A stretch of 64,000 bases of DNA from Corythucha ciliata (GCA_038030265.1 CM075943.1:2294001-2358000); one strand, 5' to 3'. Counted from the stretch's first letter, positions 11,801 through 24,557 are shown. The notes: generated by a model from the letters alone, not told the origin. Made by a program: numbers and translations.

Positions 11801-14800
11801 ATCTTGAAATAGCACACATTCGTGAAATTGGGTTTGAATGAGCAAAATCCGCGATAACCATCGGTAAAATTGTGTTTGAAACAGCCTGGTGGCACTTTTT
11901 GTTGCTGAAATTGATAAAAAGCCATAAACACTACGTACAAATTGTATTCCTTCTTCCCTTATTCAGAAACTAAGGGGCTCATAAAGATTTCCGCTCAGGG
12001 CCCCGATCCCAATGTGCTCCCCCTCCCCATGATCGTTGTCTCTCAATTTTCTCATTCTAGACGTATGCAGTGATTATTTAGGGCTGATTTTTTATTTTTG
12101 TGTTAGTTTTCCACGCGTTTGACCAAGGAAAGGAAGATTTTGGTGCCCGAAGGTAGAAGAGGCACATTGTCGAGACTGGGCTAAGCTCGCTGCATGACGC
12201 AATTAGTGCTGTTGTTTCTCACGACAGAAAAAACAAACACTTTTCCTGCAATTTGAAAAATGTTTGCAAATTCCATGCATTAAAAATAAAATATTACTCA
12301 GGTAGCATATTTGTACCATGAAACGTTCAAAAAAGGGAATGGGGTGAATAATTGGATTCCATGACTGACGGATGACTCTTTTGTTACGTCCCGTTTTCAC
12401 GTACCGATTGATTATTTTCAAGTGAATCCTTGAATCCTCTCGTTAAGTCGTGTTCGAGTAGTAATTTAAAAGCAGCAGTTTCTAAATAGGTGGGATGCTC
12501 ATACTTATTATTTGGTATTATATAAAACCGCTTTTATTTCCTTTTAAATAGGTTATTAGGTAATGACCGCCTCTTGCCTCAACAGTAGGATTTTAATGCT
12601 GAAGATCCAAATTTTTTCACTTCGCACCCCCTGAAGGCTTCCGCCACTCGCTAGGTATTATCTTTTATTTGGTTGAAAATGAAGATGGATATTGGTAACT
12701 AATTAGTACGTACGTATTGGATCAACGAAAAGCACATAGAAATTGTTGGTTATCTGATGACAATTTTTTGTGAACAAAATTAATCTTTTTAAAGGGGTTT
12801 AATTAGTAAAAGTTAATTAAATAGGTGCCGAGTAATTATCTCGTTGTTTTGGAAAAAAACGTATAGTTGGCATTGTTTTTTAATTGATAGGTTCAAGAAC
12901 GTTGGTGTTTGGCGGTAGATTGTAAAAATTGCGTGCATAAAGAATCTTCAAGTTTTGTTTTACGAGTCTACGGGATGCATAATTTTCAAGTTATCCTGTG
13001 AAGCTCAGTGCAGTTTAAAAGTACTACGTCCCGTTCCCCCAAAAAATGAAAATGCTATAAGGCAGGGGTTTCGTATCAGCGCTAAACGCTTTTTGTGAGG
13101 TGTTTTCAACTTTTCCCCTCCCTTTTCTATCGTAATTATCGTTATTATGTTTAATTTTCAACTAAACAATAATTAAACACGCAATTTAGCAACGTAGCTT
13201 TAATGGGGAAGCACCTCTTAGTCCGTTAATTTGATTATTTGGTTCATTCTACCCATTTTGCCTCATCCCGTGGGGTGAAAGAGCATGAACTCTTTATGGT
13301 ACTTGGTGCATTCTTCTCCCAATTCTACGAAGAGCGTATTCTACCATGTCGGACGACATGATGGAATTGCTTCGTATGCTTCAACGATGAAAAGCTTTAT
13401 TTTCTTTTTTTTTAGAAAGGCTAATCTACCGATAGCATATCAAGAGAAATGTATTGTAATCTATCGAAAAATTGAAGTGTTTGTGTTAAGTAACTGTAAG
13501 ATATTCTTACTTAGAGATTTTTTTTTTAAAAAAATCAAAATTTGAACAGCACTTGGCTTTTAGGATAACAAGTTGATTTTGCATACCCCGTCTAATGATA
13601 AGATCGAGTGGTTTCGTCTAAATTGCAGCGTTGTGTGCATTTGAGTCACATGAGTGTTTCTTCACGCCGAACTACGCCGCGTGGACCACTTCATGCAAAA
13701 TTTTGTTCTTTGGGAAGCCAAGACCCGCGAAATTAGTTTTGAATAGGCCAAAATTACAAAGCTCGCTCTTAAAGTGAGCTGAAGCGACGAAAAATTGTGT
13801 TTGGGGGGGGGGGGCAATCCTTTCGAAATTTAGTTTTTAATTGGCCAACCATGCGATTTTTTTTTTGTTGATAAAACGGGGAGGAAAGCCCAGAAGAAAC
13901 TATCTTCTACCAACTCGACCTATAAGATCTATTGTGGTGCCCCTCACGTTGCCCAGCCACATGAAGCACATCATTTCCAAGATGGAAGCGTAACCGCCCC
14001 AGAGCCTCGCACTCACACAGTACGTGCTCCGCTGTTTCTACGGCCAAATCACAAAATCTGCAATGTCCGTGTCAGGCTTCTCCATTAGTCTGAGTGTATA
14101 TCGAAGGGCACAATGTCCCGTTAGCAGTCCCTCCAAGATCCTAAGGTCTCCTCGACTCAGAGAGATCAGGCCCTTTCCGATCGTGCATTTGGAGTGACTA
14201 AGAGCTTGGCCTGCCTGAGACCTGGTTGTCTAACCCAGTGTGTTCACGATGCCTCTCGTCCAACTTGGCCTGCCCCTGCCTCTTCGTGAAGGACTTCGTG
14301 ACCCCGAGACATTGGCTCTGGGCCCACGTAAGGCATTTCTGATCCTCTCTTCGCGAGTTGATCAGTCATTTCATTCCTCTCAAACCCCTTGTGACCCGGC
14401 ACCCACATCAAAGTAAGGCTGTTTACCGTTGCCACAGGCCCGAGGGATTCAAGACAGCCCCAAACTAGTTTCGAATTCACGACACTTGAGCCTAGGGCTT
14501 TAAGAGCCGCCTGGCTGTCAACTTGGCAACGGGATAGGCGCCAAGACCCTGACCCTGACATGCCCCTTTACGTTAAGATGAGCAAACACAAAAAAAGCTT
14601 TAGTTGGAAGGATGTGAAATCCGTAAAATTGTCCTTTTCCCAAAGCCAACCCCTCAAAATTATTTTCTAACGTGGCAGATCCGCAAAATTTTGTTTTTGA
14701 AATTTTGAAAAAGGCAAACAGCTAAGATTGCTTTTCAAAGAGTCGAAATTGGTATTAGCCAAAACAGCCCAATTTGGATCTTTGAGTGCTGAATCCGCGA

Positions 14801-17800
14801 AATTTGAACTTTGAAAGAGCCCAACCAGCGGAATTTATTTCATGAACGCATGAAATTGTTTTTTGAACCCCGTTAAATTGGATTTTTAAACCCGTAAAGT
14901 TGGACTTTTGAACGAGTCTGCCCGCAAAGTTGGTTTTTTAAAAAGTCAGTCTGGCGAAATTGGATTTTTGAATGTTCAATTGGGTTCTGTAAGCCCAAAT
15001 TCACGAAATTTGAGGCTTGAAATGGCTCAACCGGCGGGTTTAAAATTGCCCAAATTCTCGAAATTTTTGTTTTTAAACAACAAAGAAGAGCAAGGTCAAG
15101 CCACCGATGTAACCAAGACCGTGAAAAAGAGGAAGGTGACTCAGGAATCGGATGTTTCGTCACCCTGAATGGCTTCTCGGATGAGGAAACCCCACGAAAT
15201 TGAGATAATTTTTGTTTTATTTCTTGCTGAATCTCAGCACCTATTAGGCCGACAAATATGTTTGACTAGTGAATTTTGAAGGAAACTTATGCTCTTCATA
15301 ATTTACTGCAAACATTTTCCCATAGTACGCCTAATTTTCAAGTTACAAGCATAAAACAGGAAAAAAGTCGACAAAATTTTGGTTTTTTGGCCTTCCTGAA
15401 GTTTCCACAAGGTAATTTTGGTATAAAAACTCGTATTATAAATCCTCATACATCCCCAAATGAAACCTCAAAATTTCATAGGTTTCGGAATTTTGTTCAG
15501 GTAAAAGTATTGACAGCAGGACTAATAGACTACTGCACCCCTATTTTGTAACTCTTTTAGCGTAGTGCCCCTGTGAACATTTGTTTTTACTCATTTACAT
15601 AACAAAACTGAATTAAAGTACGTTTTAACGTGAGCGGTGCACTATAATACAGAGGTTTGCTAGTAAATTTTTAGGCTATCATAATCTTTCGTGAGGTGAA
15701 GTCGTGCGATTAGATCAGCGTAATATCGGAGGGGATTTCAGGCTCTGTGTATTAGCGATTTAAGCTAACAACGGGGGCGCTTGTCTTGCATGCATTCCTG
15801 ATAGTGTATGATGTATTTATAATTTTGTTTATACTGCTGTCGTGTTGCGTTTTTTAACAATCTTCTCATAAATTCAGTATTATCTTTGCGTCGTAATAAT
15901 GCGTGGTTTTGTTGAAATTCGTTGGTGAGTGAATATTTCAAACGTTGTCAAGTTACAAAATTCGGGTAAAAAAGTTATTCATTGAGAATTAATAAACATC
16001 GAGAGGGATTAAGTAAAAGAAGTCGTTCCGCTCACTATTTTACAGTAAATTTTTATTTCATTTTGTAATAAAGTATTGAGTGTGGCAACTTGTTTTTCTT
16101 AATTCCTCAGACGATTGAGAGCTGACAACCACAACACATGAAACAACGGCCCGCAATTAGATATTTAGATATGTACCTCTTCAAGGGCGGATGTTTCTGC
16201 AATTATACCTGTCCCACATGAATTCCCACGCCGAATATTGTTGCATGGGCATCTTGATACAATTATTTGCGAATACAGCCCCCCCCCCCTCCGTGTGGCT
16301 TGAAGAAAGCTCACAGAGACGTTTGTTTGGAAGACTGCTAGTTCAAACGTTCATGATAACCTGTTTTTGTTAATGGAAAATATCTTACTTCAAAACTTTC
16401 TTTCTTCAAAACGGTCGATTAAAACTCCGATTGATGCTCAAGTCGAATCCAACATTTTCCCAGCACTATTAGCCCCCTCCCCCTAAAAATGGATCATCCA
16501 ACAATTTTAGCGCCGCTTTCTTTTATTATAATATAACTCTACGTTTTCATAATGTGGGTGTGTGTGATGATTTTTACGCAAATCGCTCTGTTATTGATTT
16601 TTGAGAATCTGACTGAGCTGTTCTCCGCGAAGTGTGAACCCCGAGAGAGCGACTAGGGGTTCGTGCGGGCTCCCTTCGCAGTCGCAACGTGGTACCTTCA
16701 TCGTACATTGCTTGGTTTTCTTCTGATATACTAGATGGAATTGACCTCTTACCACCATCACAACCATCAAATATCACACCATCACAACCAATATCAGACA
16801 TTTGATTGGTTATTATAACTTAGCGGCATAACTGTTTCGGGTAGTGCTTTACAACACAACACACTTGCAAAATTCTTTTGTAGCTCTGGGCAATAAAATA
16901 AAACGTCACAATACAAATAAACAATTATAAATTTATTAGTCTAGGCAGCGCTATCACTTCATCGCCCCCACCCCCGGCTAATTTTTTTTGGTTAAGGTCT
17001 CTCTCTTATTATTATTCCAATCATTACAAAACAAACTCGATAATTTTATAATTGAGTAACGTAGCGATTTAAAGAAAGAGATCCTCATTATCGAACGAAA
17101 AAAATGTTTGCCATTAAAGATTAATGACGCACTTCGCCCTTAATCACATGGCAATATCGTGGCAATTCACGATATTTTTAGAAAAACAAAAAACAAAAAA
17201 AGAAAATTAAAGTCCGGACTTCCGAACGGCGGGATTTGTTTTGGTTAACCCTCTATCAAAGTGAAATGCCGATTTTTATTTTGGTAAAGGGAAGGGGTAG
17301 TATTTCTGTAGTATTCTCCACAGTTAAATTCCTCATTTTTTCCGTAATTTCCATAACAAAACTGAATTAAAGTACGTTTTAACGTGAGCGGTGCACTATA
17401 ATACAGAGGTTTGCTAGTAAATTTTTAGGCTATCATAATCTTTCGTGAGGTGAAGTCGTGCGATTAGATCAGCGTAATATCGGAGGGGATTTCAGGCTCT
17501 GTGTATTAGCGATTTAAGCTAACAACGGGGGCGCTTGTCTTGCATGCATTCCTGATAGTGTATGATGTATTTATAATTTTGTTTATACTGCTGTCGTGTT
17601 GCGTTTTTTAACAATCTTCTCATAAATTCAGTATTATCTTTGCGTCGTAATAATGCGTGGTTTTGTTGAAATTCGTTGGTGAGTGAATATTTCAAACGTT
17701 GTCAAGTTACAAAATTCGGGTAAAAAAGTTATTCATTGAGAATTAATAAACATCGAGAGGGATTAAGTAAAAGAAGTCGTTCCGCTCACTATTTTACAGT

Positions 17801-20800
17801 AAATTTTTATTTTATTTTGTAATAAAGTATTGAGTGTGGCAACTTGTTTTTCTTAATTCCTCAGACGATTGAGAGCTACAACCACAACACATGAAACAAC
17901 GGCCCATTAGATATTTAGATATGTGCTTCTTCAAGGGCGGATGTTTCTGCAATTATACCTGTCCCACATGAATTCCCACGCCGAATATTGTTGCATGGGC
18001 ATCTTGATACAATTATTTGCGAATACAGCCCCCCCCCCCCCGTGTGGCTTGAAGAAAGCTCACAGAGACGTTTGTTTGGAAGACTGCTAGTTCATATGTT
18101 CATGATAACCTGTTTTTGTTAATGGAAAATATCGTGCTTTCTTTTTTCAAAGCGGTCGATTAAAACTCCGATTGATGCTCAAGTCGAATCCAACATTTTC
18201 CCAGCACTATTAGCCCCTCCCTCTCAAAATGGATCATCCGACAATTTTAGCGCCGCTTTCTTTTACTATAATACATATAACTCTACGTCTTCATAATGTG
18301 GGTGTGTGTGATGATTTTTACGCAAATCACTCTGTTATTGATTTTTGAGAATCTGACTGAGCTGTTCTCCGCGAAGTGTGAACCCCGAGAGAGCGGCTAG
18401 GGGTTCGTGCGGGCTCCCTTCGCAGTCGCAACGTGGTACCTTCATCGTACATTGCTTGGTTTTCTTCTGATATACTAGATGGAATTGACCCCTTACCACC
18501 ATCACAACCATCAAATATCACAACATCACAACCAATATCAGACATTTGATTGGTTATTATAACTTAGCGGCATAACTGTTTCGGGTAGTGCTGTACAACA
18601 CAACACACTTGCAAAATTCTTTTGTAGCTCTGGGCAATAAAATAAAACGTCACAATACAAATAAACAATTATAAATTTATTAGTCTAGGCAGCGCTATCA
18701 CTTCATCGCCCCCACCCCGGCTATTTTTTTTTTGGTTAAGGTCTCTCTCTTATTATTATTCCAATCATTACAAAACAAACTCGATAATTTTATAATTGAG
18801 TAACGTAGCGATTTAAAGAAAGAGATCCTCATTATCGAACGAAAAAATGTTTGCCATTAAAGATTAATGACGCACTTCGCCCTTAATCACATGGCAATAT
18901 CGTGGCAATTCACGATATTTTTAGAAAAACAAAAAACAAAAAAAGAAATTAAAGTCCGGACTTCCGAACGGCGGGATTTGTTTTGGTTAACCCTCTATCA
19001 AAGTGAAATGCCGATTTTTATTTTGGTAAAGGGAAGGGGTAGTATTTCTGTAGTATTCTCCACAGTTAAATTCCTCATTTTTTCCGTAATTTCCATAAGC
19101 GTAATGATTCCATGAGGTTGGTGAGCGTTCACGAGGAATGTGTGGCATGGCTATTACGATTCAATTTCTGGTTTTATTGAATTTTAATAATTATCGTGTT
19201 TTTTTTTTGCGCTGTTGGTTATTTTCGAACTCAGTTGACCGGATACGTTCGTGGAATCCTCCTCCTCTCCCCAGACCATATCCGTTTGTTAAATTTGTGG
19301 GGCTCTGGGACAATTACGGAAAGGCAGGGAAGAGAGTAAGAATCGGCCATTAGGCTAGTTAACTATCTGCTTAATGAATCCCGTGCAATTTGAAAATGTT
19401 GAAGGGGGGAGGGTGAGTGTGGAGTGGCATAAGGGACGACGTGACTCGAACTTGAATGCTGCTGCACTTTCGAAATGATGTTTTGTTGCTGGAAAACTGA
19501 TTTCGGGAGAAGGGGTACCTAATTCAAATGTCAATTTTTGCGGATTTTTCTCGCTAAAAAACAATGTTTGCGGTTCTGGCTTGTTGAAAAACCATTCTTG
19601 CTGGTCGGGATCACAAAAATCGGGTTCGCTGATTTTTGTGGCTGAAAAACTAGTTTCGAGGGATCGCCTCTTTCAAGACCCAATTTCAACTTGAAAGGTT
19701 CTGGAACGTGAAAAAAATTATCATGACCCATATTTGTCACCGTCAGGGTGAGACCAATAGTGCATTTTTTAAATGAAATGCACTAAAAGAAAAAAATTCT
19801 GGCTTTCTAACAAACCAATTTCTCCGATTCGCTCACTAAAAAAAGATAATTGGTGTTGGTGGTAAGGGAGATGGTCAGATTCCGAGTGACTGTGCCATTT
19901 TCTTAACAAACGTTAATAGTTTCTCGATGGAAAATCGCTAATTTGGCCAATTTGTTCGGGCGAGATTTCAATATTTTGTTGAATATTAAGGGCAAAATGT
20001 TCAGTTTTAACGCTGAGTAACGTCAGTTTAATCAAACGACTTCCTCATTTCCCCAGGTTTCGTCGCTTGCTCAGCTACGAACCCCATTTGGTTTGTCAAG
20101 ACGAGACTTCAATTGGACCACGCTCGTGATGGTCGACGCCTGACCGCTGTCGAGTGCATTCGTAGGATATACAGACGATCTGTAGGTTTTTCGCCCACTA
20201 TTTTTGTGTTTTTTTCCTGTCGTGCTTTTGTGTTTAAAAATGTCATTTTCTCCTCAAGGGTATTCTAGGGTTCTATAAAGGAATCACGGCCTCCTACTGG
20301 GGAATTTCAGAGACCGTTATTCATTTCGTGATATACGAGGCAATCAAAGCTAGACTCACGGATCTGAGGCTGAGACGCAATGATGATTCGCGACGAGGAG
20401 AGGAAAAGACTTCGAGAGACTTTGCTGAGTTCATGCTGGCCGCAGCCTGCTCAAAAACGATTGCATCGTGCATCGCCTATCCACATGGTGAGTTCAACGA
20501 CACTTACTCCAACTGCAATATGATCGTTAGCATTATTATCTTTTTCCTTGCAGAAGTCGCCCGTACGAGGTTGAGGGAAGAAGGTGACAAATATCACAGT
20601 TTCTGGCAAACGCTCCGCTTGGTTTACAAAGAGGAGGGGATTCGAGGAGTCTACCGCGGTCTTTCCACCCAGTTGATTCGACAGATCCCCAATACGGCAC
20701 TCATGATGGCCACGTACGAGGCTGTCGTTTACGTATTAACGAGATACTTCAATTCAAACAGCCATTTCTACGAAGATCACAACAGGTGGGCGTCAAATTC

Positions 20801-20894
20801 CTCAAGATTTTTCCTATCTCTGCTCTTGTGTGTTCATCAACTAACTTGCTTCCGTTTCAAAAGTTTGCGCATGCGTTCCATACACGAGACATAA
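8891..20894 (+). CDS. Rim2: Mitochondrial pyrimidine nucleotide carrier (SLC25A33/36 type)
   Basis: This is an inner-mitochondrial-membrane carrier; family members exchange pyrimidine (deoxy)nucleotides for mitochondrial nucleic acid synthesis. Exons: 8891-8937, 9005-9271, 9334-9512, 20057-20181, 20259-20487, 20554-20785 and 20864-20894, all GT-AG, joining to 369 codons plus stop. The three carrier repeats are visible: [10 protein letters not shown] (repeat 1), [11 protein letters not shown] (repeat 2) and [10 protein letters not shown] (repeat 3). The tryptophan in the second motif and the end of repeat 3 ([16 protein letters not shown]) are typical of the SLC25A33/36 branch. A long polar loop of about 55 residues follows the first helix, as in insect Rim2. 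The start is the first ATG ahead of IIHLVAGG, which begins helix 1. Intron 3 is 10.5 kb and full of repeats. The two introns at 20488-20553 and 20786-20863 are multiples of three without in-frame stops, so retention would not break the frame. The last exon is the least certain. Confidence 0.92.
11560..11890 (+). repeat. CCGCGAAATTGGG-type degenerate array
   Basis: This lies in intron 3 of the carrier gene. Units resemble CCACGAAACTGGGGTTTG with GAAAGAGCCAAAT, spaced roughly 30-40 bases and heavily diverged. It is the second short-period repeat family of the window, distinct from the GCTAATTCGC/TTTCTCAATTTTAGCC family. Other copies lie at about 14600-15080, 19380-19740 (opposite orientation), 25745-26170, 40410-40690, 48290-48480, 55370-55700 and 59940-60290. 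Confidence 0.65.
13920..14562 (-). pseudogene. Non-LTR retrotransposon RNase H / C-terminal remnant
   Basis: Read on the minus strand, 14561-14244 encodes an RNase H fold segment with DSQAALKAL, then [20 protein letters not shown] and LAKRGSE. This is the usual order around the second half of RNase H in non-LTR retrotransposons of the I/Jockey/R1 kind. Further downstream, about 14130-13950 in another frame, are the segments [15 protein letters not shown] and [20 protein letters not shown], the cysteine/histidine tail typical of these elements. The frame breaks between them, and no endonuclease or reverse transcriptase remains. It is a dead 5'-truncated fragment inside intron 3 of the carrier gene, antisense to it. 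Confidence 0.85.
14600..15080 (+). repeat. CCGCGAAATTGG-type degenerate array
   Basis: Successive units such as CCGCGAAATTTGAACTTTGA, CCCGCAAAGTTGGTTTTTTA and GGCGAAATTGGATTTTTGAA follow one another at about 30-38 base spacing. It is the same family as 11560-11890 and lies in the same intron, next to the retrotransposon remnant. Confidence 0.7.
16574..16801 (-). other. Open frame in duplication copy 1, unrecognised
   Basis: A 75-residue frame begins [18 protein letters not shown] and continues into an arginine- and serine-rich part ([19 protein letters not shown]). A TTATAATAACCAATCAA stretch precedes the ATG. The matching frame in copy 2 (18327-18545) has two amino-acid changes and a slightly earlier stop. 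I recognise no family. The acidic start comes from ATC/CAA-type short repeats in the DNA, so it may be chance. Confidence 0.12.
18327..18545 (-). other. Open frame in duplication copy 2, unrecognised
   Basis: This is the 72-residue counterpart of the frame at 16574-16801. Glycine-8 is valine and arginine-19 is glycine, and it ends at TGA after SQKSITE, where copy 1 reads on three codons. Two non-conservative changes and a moved stop in a recent duplicate argue against strong protein-level constraint. Confidence 0.12.
19380..19740 (-). repeat. CGAAATTGG-type array, reverse orientation
   Basis: In intron 3 of the carrier gene, units such as TTTTTGCGGATTTTTCTCGC and AAAACCATTCTTGCTGGTCG repeat at roughly 30-40 bases. 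They are reverse-oriented relatives of the arrays at 11560 and 14600 and are strongly diverged. Confidence 0.5.
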
Positions 20895-21894
20895 AAAAAG
20901 GAAGTCAATTCGTCTAATCCAAGACATTTTTGGAGCTTACCTCATTCAATTATTGCTCATATCCAATTTTATTTATTTTCATTTGTTTTTACTTTGTACT
21001 TATTCTTTTTTTGTAGGATTCTTCCTAATAAGGCTTGAAACGTTAATAGCTACTTCCAGCGGCCTCAGAGCGAGTGTAGGATGCAGATAGATTGTACATT
21101 ACTTTTTTTTAGTCATTTCGTTGTCACAACAGTTGGTTAACCACATGCTTGGCATAGTGTACATACTTATTGTTTCATTTTATTATATTATTTTGTTGTC
21201 GCTGTAAATACGTGTAAACGTTGAGTTTCTTGTTGGAATTATGTGATATTTTCATTTTTGTAAATAAGGACGTTGTAACTGCGTTGATTTCAGTTTCAGC
21301 GCAATGACGCTCATGGAATCAAGCTAGACTGGGGGCTTTCGAAGCTTTATGGTTTTTCATTTGTGTTGCACTATTTCTTTTTACCATAGCAATTGATTGG
21401 TCATTAAACGAACATAGTTGTTTTGTTGATATACAAAACATATTTTTGTTTTCTATTTTATTTAATGAGTATTTGTTACTTTATATCATCTGCTGACCAA
21501 ATTTCTTTTTTGAATGATGGCAGGTGCCAAAGAGATTTCGTTTTTAAATATATGAGGGAGCTTTAGGAAAAGACTGTCGTTAATTTATGTTGTCTAATGA
21601 TAAATATATTATGTGGAAAAATTTGTTTCTTGAAGGTTTGCCTAAATACATTGTTCACCTTTAGCTCATGCGAATTAACTTGCGTTTTTCTTATTTGTAC
21701 GGCCTGTGAAACGGCAACCTTACCGCAAGGGAAAGAAATCTTTTTGGGGAGCGTTATGAAACAGATGAGGATTTCGTTTAGATGCTGGGTCGCTGAGGTC
21801 GTCCACCAGCTTCAAGTCACTATTGCTGTGTTGGCTGTGTTAGACATTTTGTCCCCAATTTATAACCCGAAAACTGGTAATTTCAAGTTTATGG

Positions 21895-21900
21895 AATAAA
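21895..21900 (+). promoter_or_regulatory. Possible polyadenylation signal of the carrier gene
   Basis: AATAAA stands 1.0 kb after the carrier stop codon. I saw no earlier AATAAA in the intervening AT-rich stretch. A 3' untranslated region of 1 kb is plausible but unproven. Confidence 0.35.
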
Positions 21901-22044
21901 AATCCTTGATAACCATTCAGGTTCATTGATAGTTCACTAAAGTCTGTCCAAATAGTACGGTGCAATTAGTCAAAAAAACTGCCCAACCTCAACATCCAAA
22001 GTAACGTAAACTCCACAATAAGAACGCTTTCCAAAAGATTGCTG

Positions 22045-22345
22045 TACCCAAACGGTTTGCTCCACAGACTGGTGATGCATCACAAAAACGTCCCCATCTT
22101 ATCAGTTTTTTTTATGATGTATTGTGTATTCACATATCATGTTACCACTGACGTTTCTCTACGAATATCGTGAGCAATTGTTATTTATTCTGTAGAAAAA
22201 TGCGTTTCTGCGCATTCTCGCGATGTTATCCCCAGAAATGTCAGGGGTGACGTTAAACGTGAATACGACGTTAACAAACTTTAGAAATAAGGGACGTTTT
22301 TTTTGGAGCACCGTCAGTCTGTGGAAAACCCCGTTTGGATACGTA
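22045..22345. mobile_element. Inverted-repeat element (MITE-like)
   Basis: The left arm (about 22045-22100: CCCAAACGG, CTCCACAGACTG, ACAAAAACGTCCCC) is repeated in reverse complement at about 22290-22345 (GGGACGTTTTT, CAGTCTGTGGA, CCGTTTGG). About 190 bases separate the arms. Weaker pairing may extend outward (AAGTAACGTAAACTCC against GGCGTTTACGTGAATC). No open frame is evident, and no target duplication could be fixed. Confidence 0.6.
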
Positions 22346-22895
22346 CAATTTATGGCGTTTACGTGAATCTATGACGAAAGGCAAAATTTCTAGGAGTTGA
22401 TGATGATTTCAAGCAATGAAATGGCCTCTATCTCTCATGAAATTTTCCATAGTTCCCGAAACTGCCATCAATGTTTGGATTAGGTGTGATATAAGCAGAG
22501 AAATCGCTGATTTTTGAACGAAATTGCCCCGTTTTTGCATTATAAAGAAAAATAATAATAAATCAGGAATGGCTCGAGATAGGAAACCTCCGGAGGTGGC
22601 ATTGTACTCGGCTTTAGATTAGTAAGATTATCTCAAGGATCATTCTTGTGGGCAATTTGATGAAGATTATTTTTGTAAATGCTCATTTTCACGCTAAACC
22701 TCATAGATTTCGAAATATTTGAGAAATACTGGAACAAAATAAGAATTTACTAACTTATTACCCCCTCCCACCCAAACACATAGCTCCAAATGGTGGAACT
22801 TTTTACCAATCAATACGTGGATTGTGAGGAACAATTTGGCGTTGAAGGAAACTTTCACTTTGGATGTTGGGGTTTAGGTCTAATTGCACCGTACT

Positions 22896-23022
22896 ACAAG
22901 TCGTTCTCGAAATTTCCTCGACTCCAACCTTCCTCACAAACTGTGGAATCTCGTGTTATTTTATATTTTTTCCAGTTTGTGAGGGAGCTTTGAGGTTGAG
23001 GAAAATTCGAGGAACGACTTGG
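22896..23022. mobile_element. 127-base hairpin element
   Basis: The arms CAAGTCGTTCTCGAAATTTC and, reverse-complemented from the right, CAAGTCGTTCCTCGAATTTT continue inward through CTCACAAACTG. Each arm is about 50 bases and the loop about 25. It is probably a small foldback MITE or its deletion product. Confidence 0.7.
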
Positions 23023-23269
23023 CATACGGGCCTTAGTGATGGACTCTCGCCCGCCCTCAAATTTTAGTGAAATGAGCTTCCCCTTTACCCCTTCTACTAA
23101 AAATAACGCACCGGGAATGATTTTAGAACAATTGATCATTGTGTAGCGTCTATACGTAACCATAGTGCCCGTAGAAAAAGTTTGTTGTTGATCAGTTGTT
23201 AATTTCATTAAATATTTTTGGTGGGAGTGAACAAATCTAACTATCGAAATGAAGCAACACGTTCGAAGT

Positions 23270-23800
23270 CCATCAATAAGTGGACAGACTTTAGTTGAAT
23301 AACTTGCTACTGGCCTAAAATTGACAAATTTTCAGTCGAAAAACAGATTTAAGGACTAACTTGACAGATTCCAGGTCTCTGAGTTTCTAATGATAAAGAG
23401 GGCGTCAGTTTAAGGAGCCAAATCACCAGTTACCTAGCCCAGGGACCTAAATTTCAAATTAAATTTCCAATTTAGCTCTGGAAGTAGGTATCACTTTCTG
23501 GGGCAAAATTGTCAGTTTTTTAACAAATAATTCCGGAATAGAAGGCTACAACGACAGTTTTTCCAAATAGAGGTGTCGGATAACGACTCTTTCTGGGCAT
23601 ATCTAGTTTCTGGAGATGAAATTACGATTTCCAGGGGGTGAGGTCCAAGTTGATGAATTACTGATTTGAAGAGTTGAACAACTTGTTTTTACACATTCAA
23701 ATGTTAAGTTTTCTGGGCTGAGTAGACAGTTTCCGGAGAGAAATTGACGATTTTCTGGTAGTGTTCAGAATCCTTTGGGAAAAATGGCTCGCTGATTAGC
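23270..23800. repeat. Third short-period family (GACAGTTTCTGG type)
   Basis: Phrases such as AAATTGACAAATTTTC, TTGACAGATTCCAGGTCTCTG, AAATTGTCAGTTTTTTAAC, AGACAGTTTCCGGAGAGAAA and GACGATTTTCTGG recur every 35-45 bases with much drift. A second block of the same kind lies at about 43640-44470. It is distinct in sequence from the other two short-period families. Confidence 0.5.
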
Positions 23801-24557
23801 CGTCGCAGTCTCTTCTTTGCATTTATTGACTTTTTTTTAGGGCTTTTTCGTGAAAATTACAATTTTTGTTTGGAGAAGTTAGGCTTTGGGGTGAAATTAT
23901 CCGCCCGATTCACCAAAGCCCGACGAGAACGACAAGGACAAAACGGGAATGGCGGTGTTGTGGCTAAGCCATCGTCATCATCTGTCAGATGTTGGAGGTA
24001 TGACATTCCGCTCAATCCGGTTCAGTCACTCACCTTGGCCTTCAGCCTTCTAAAAGGCTGCTCGGTTCTGGCTCTCATCTGTCCGGCAATCAGTTGAACC
24101 TGATTTCGTCGTCGTCCGAATCATTTTAATGAGGCGACCCCGCGTAATTGGGATTTCAGCAAGCCAAAGCAACGCTAAACTGGATTTTTATTGAGCCTGG
24201 CCCCGCGAAAATGGTTCTTTGGTATAGGCACAACCCGCAAAAATGATTTTTTTAGGGACCCTCGAATCGAAACCCCTCCCCCTCCATCTATACACCCTCA
24301 CCACCTGCCCACCTTACCCCATGTCAGGGGCGATTTGATCAGCTCCAAAGGAGTAGGGGGGGTGGTGGTTCGGCTGTAACCACTCATTATATCTGCCTAT
24401 GGCCCCGGGACACCAACATTTCAAGTTTACCACACAAAATATCGTTGCTGGGCAAAATTGTTTGTTTTTGGACAGAAAATTTTAAATAGAAGGCTTCGAA
24501 AATTTCAACCGAGTCGGACGGGCTCGAAAAGTTGGGAAAGGTGATGTTGGCAAGAAA

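Larger units (their letters stand above)
15601..19096. repeat. Tandem duplication of a 1.75 kb unit
   Basis: Copy 1 is 15601-17354 and copy 2 is 17355-19096. They are nearly identical by eye along their whole length, differing by scattered substitutions and small indels (for example in the C run near 16280 and 18030). The word CATAA stands at the left edge, at the central junction and at the right edge. The unit lies inside intron 3 of the carrier gene and contains no carrier exon. Each copy has one minus-strand open frame of unknown meaning. Confidence 0.93.
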
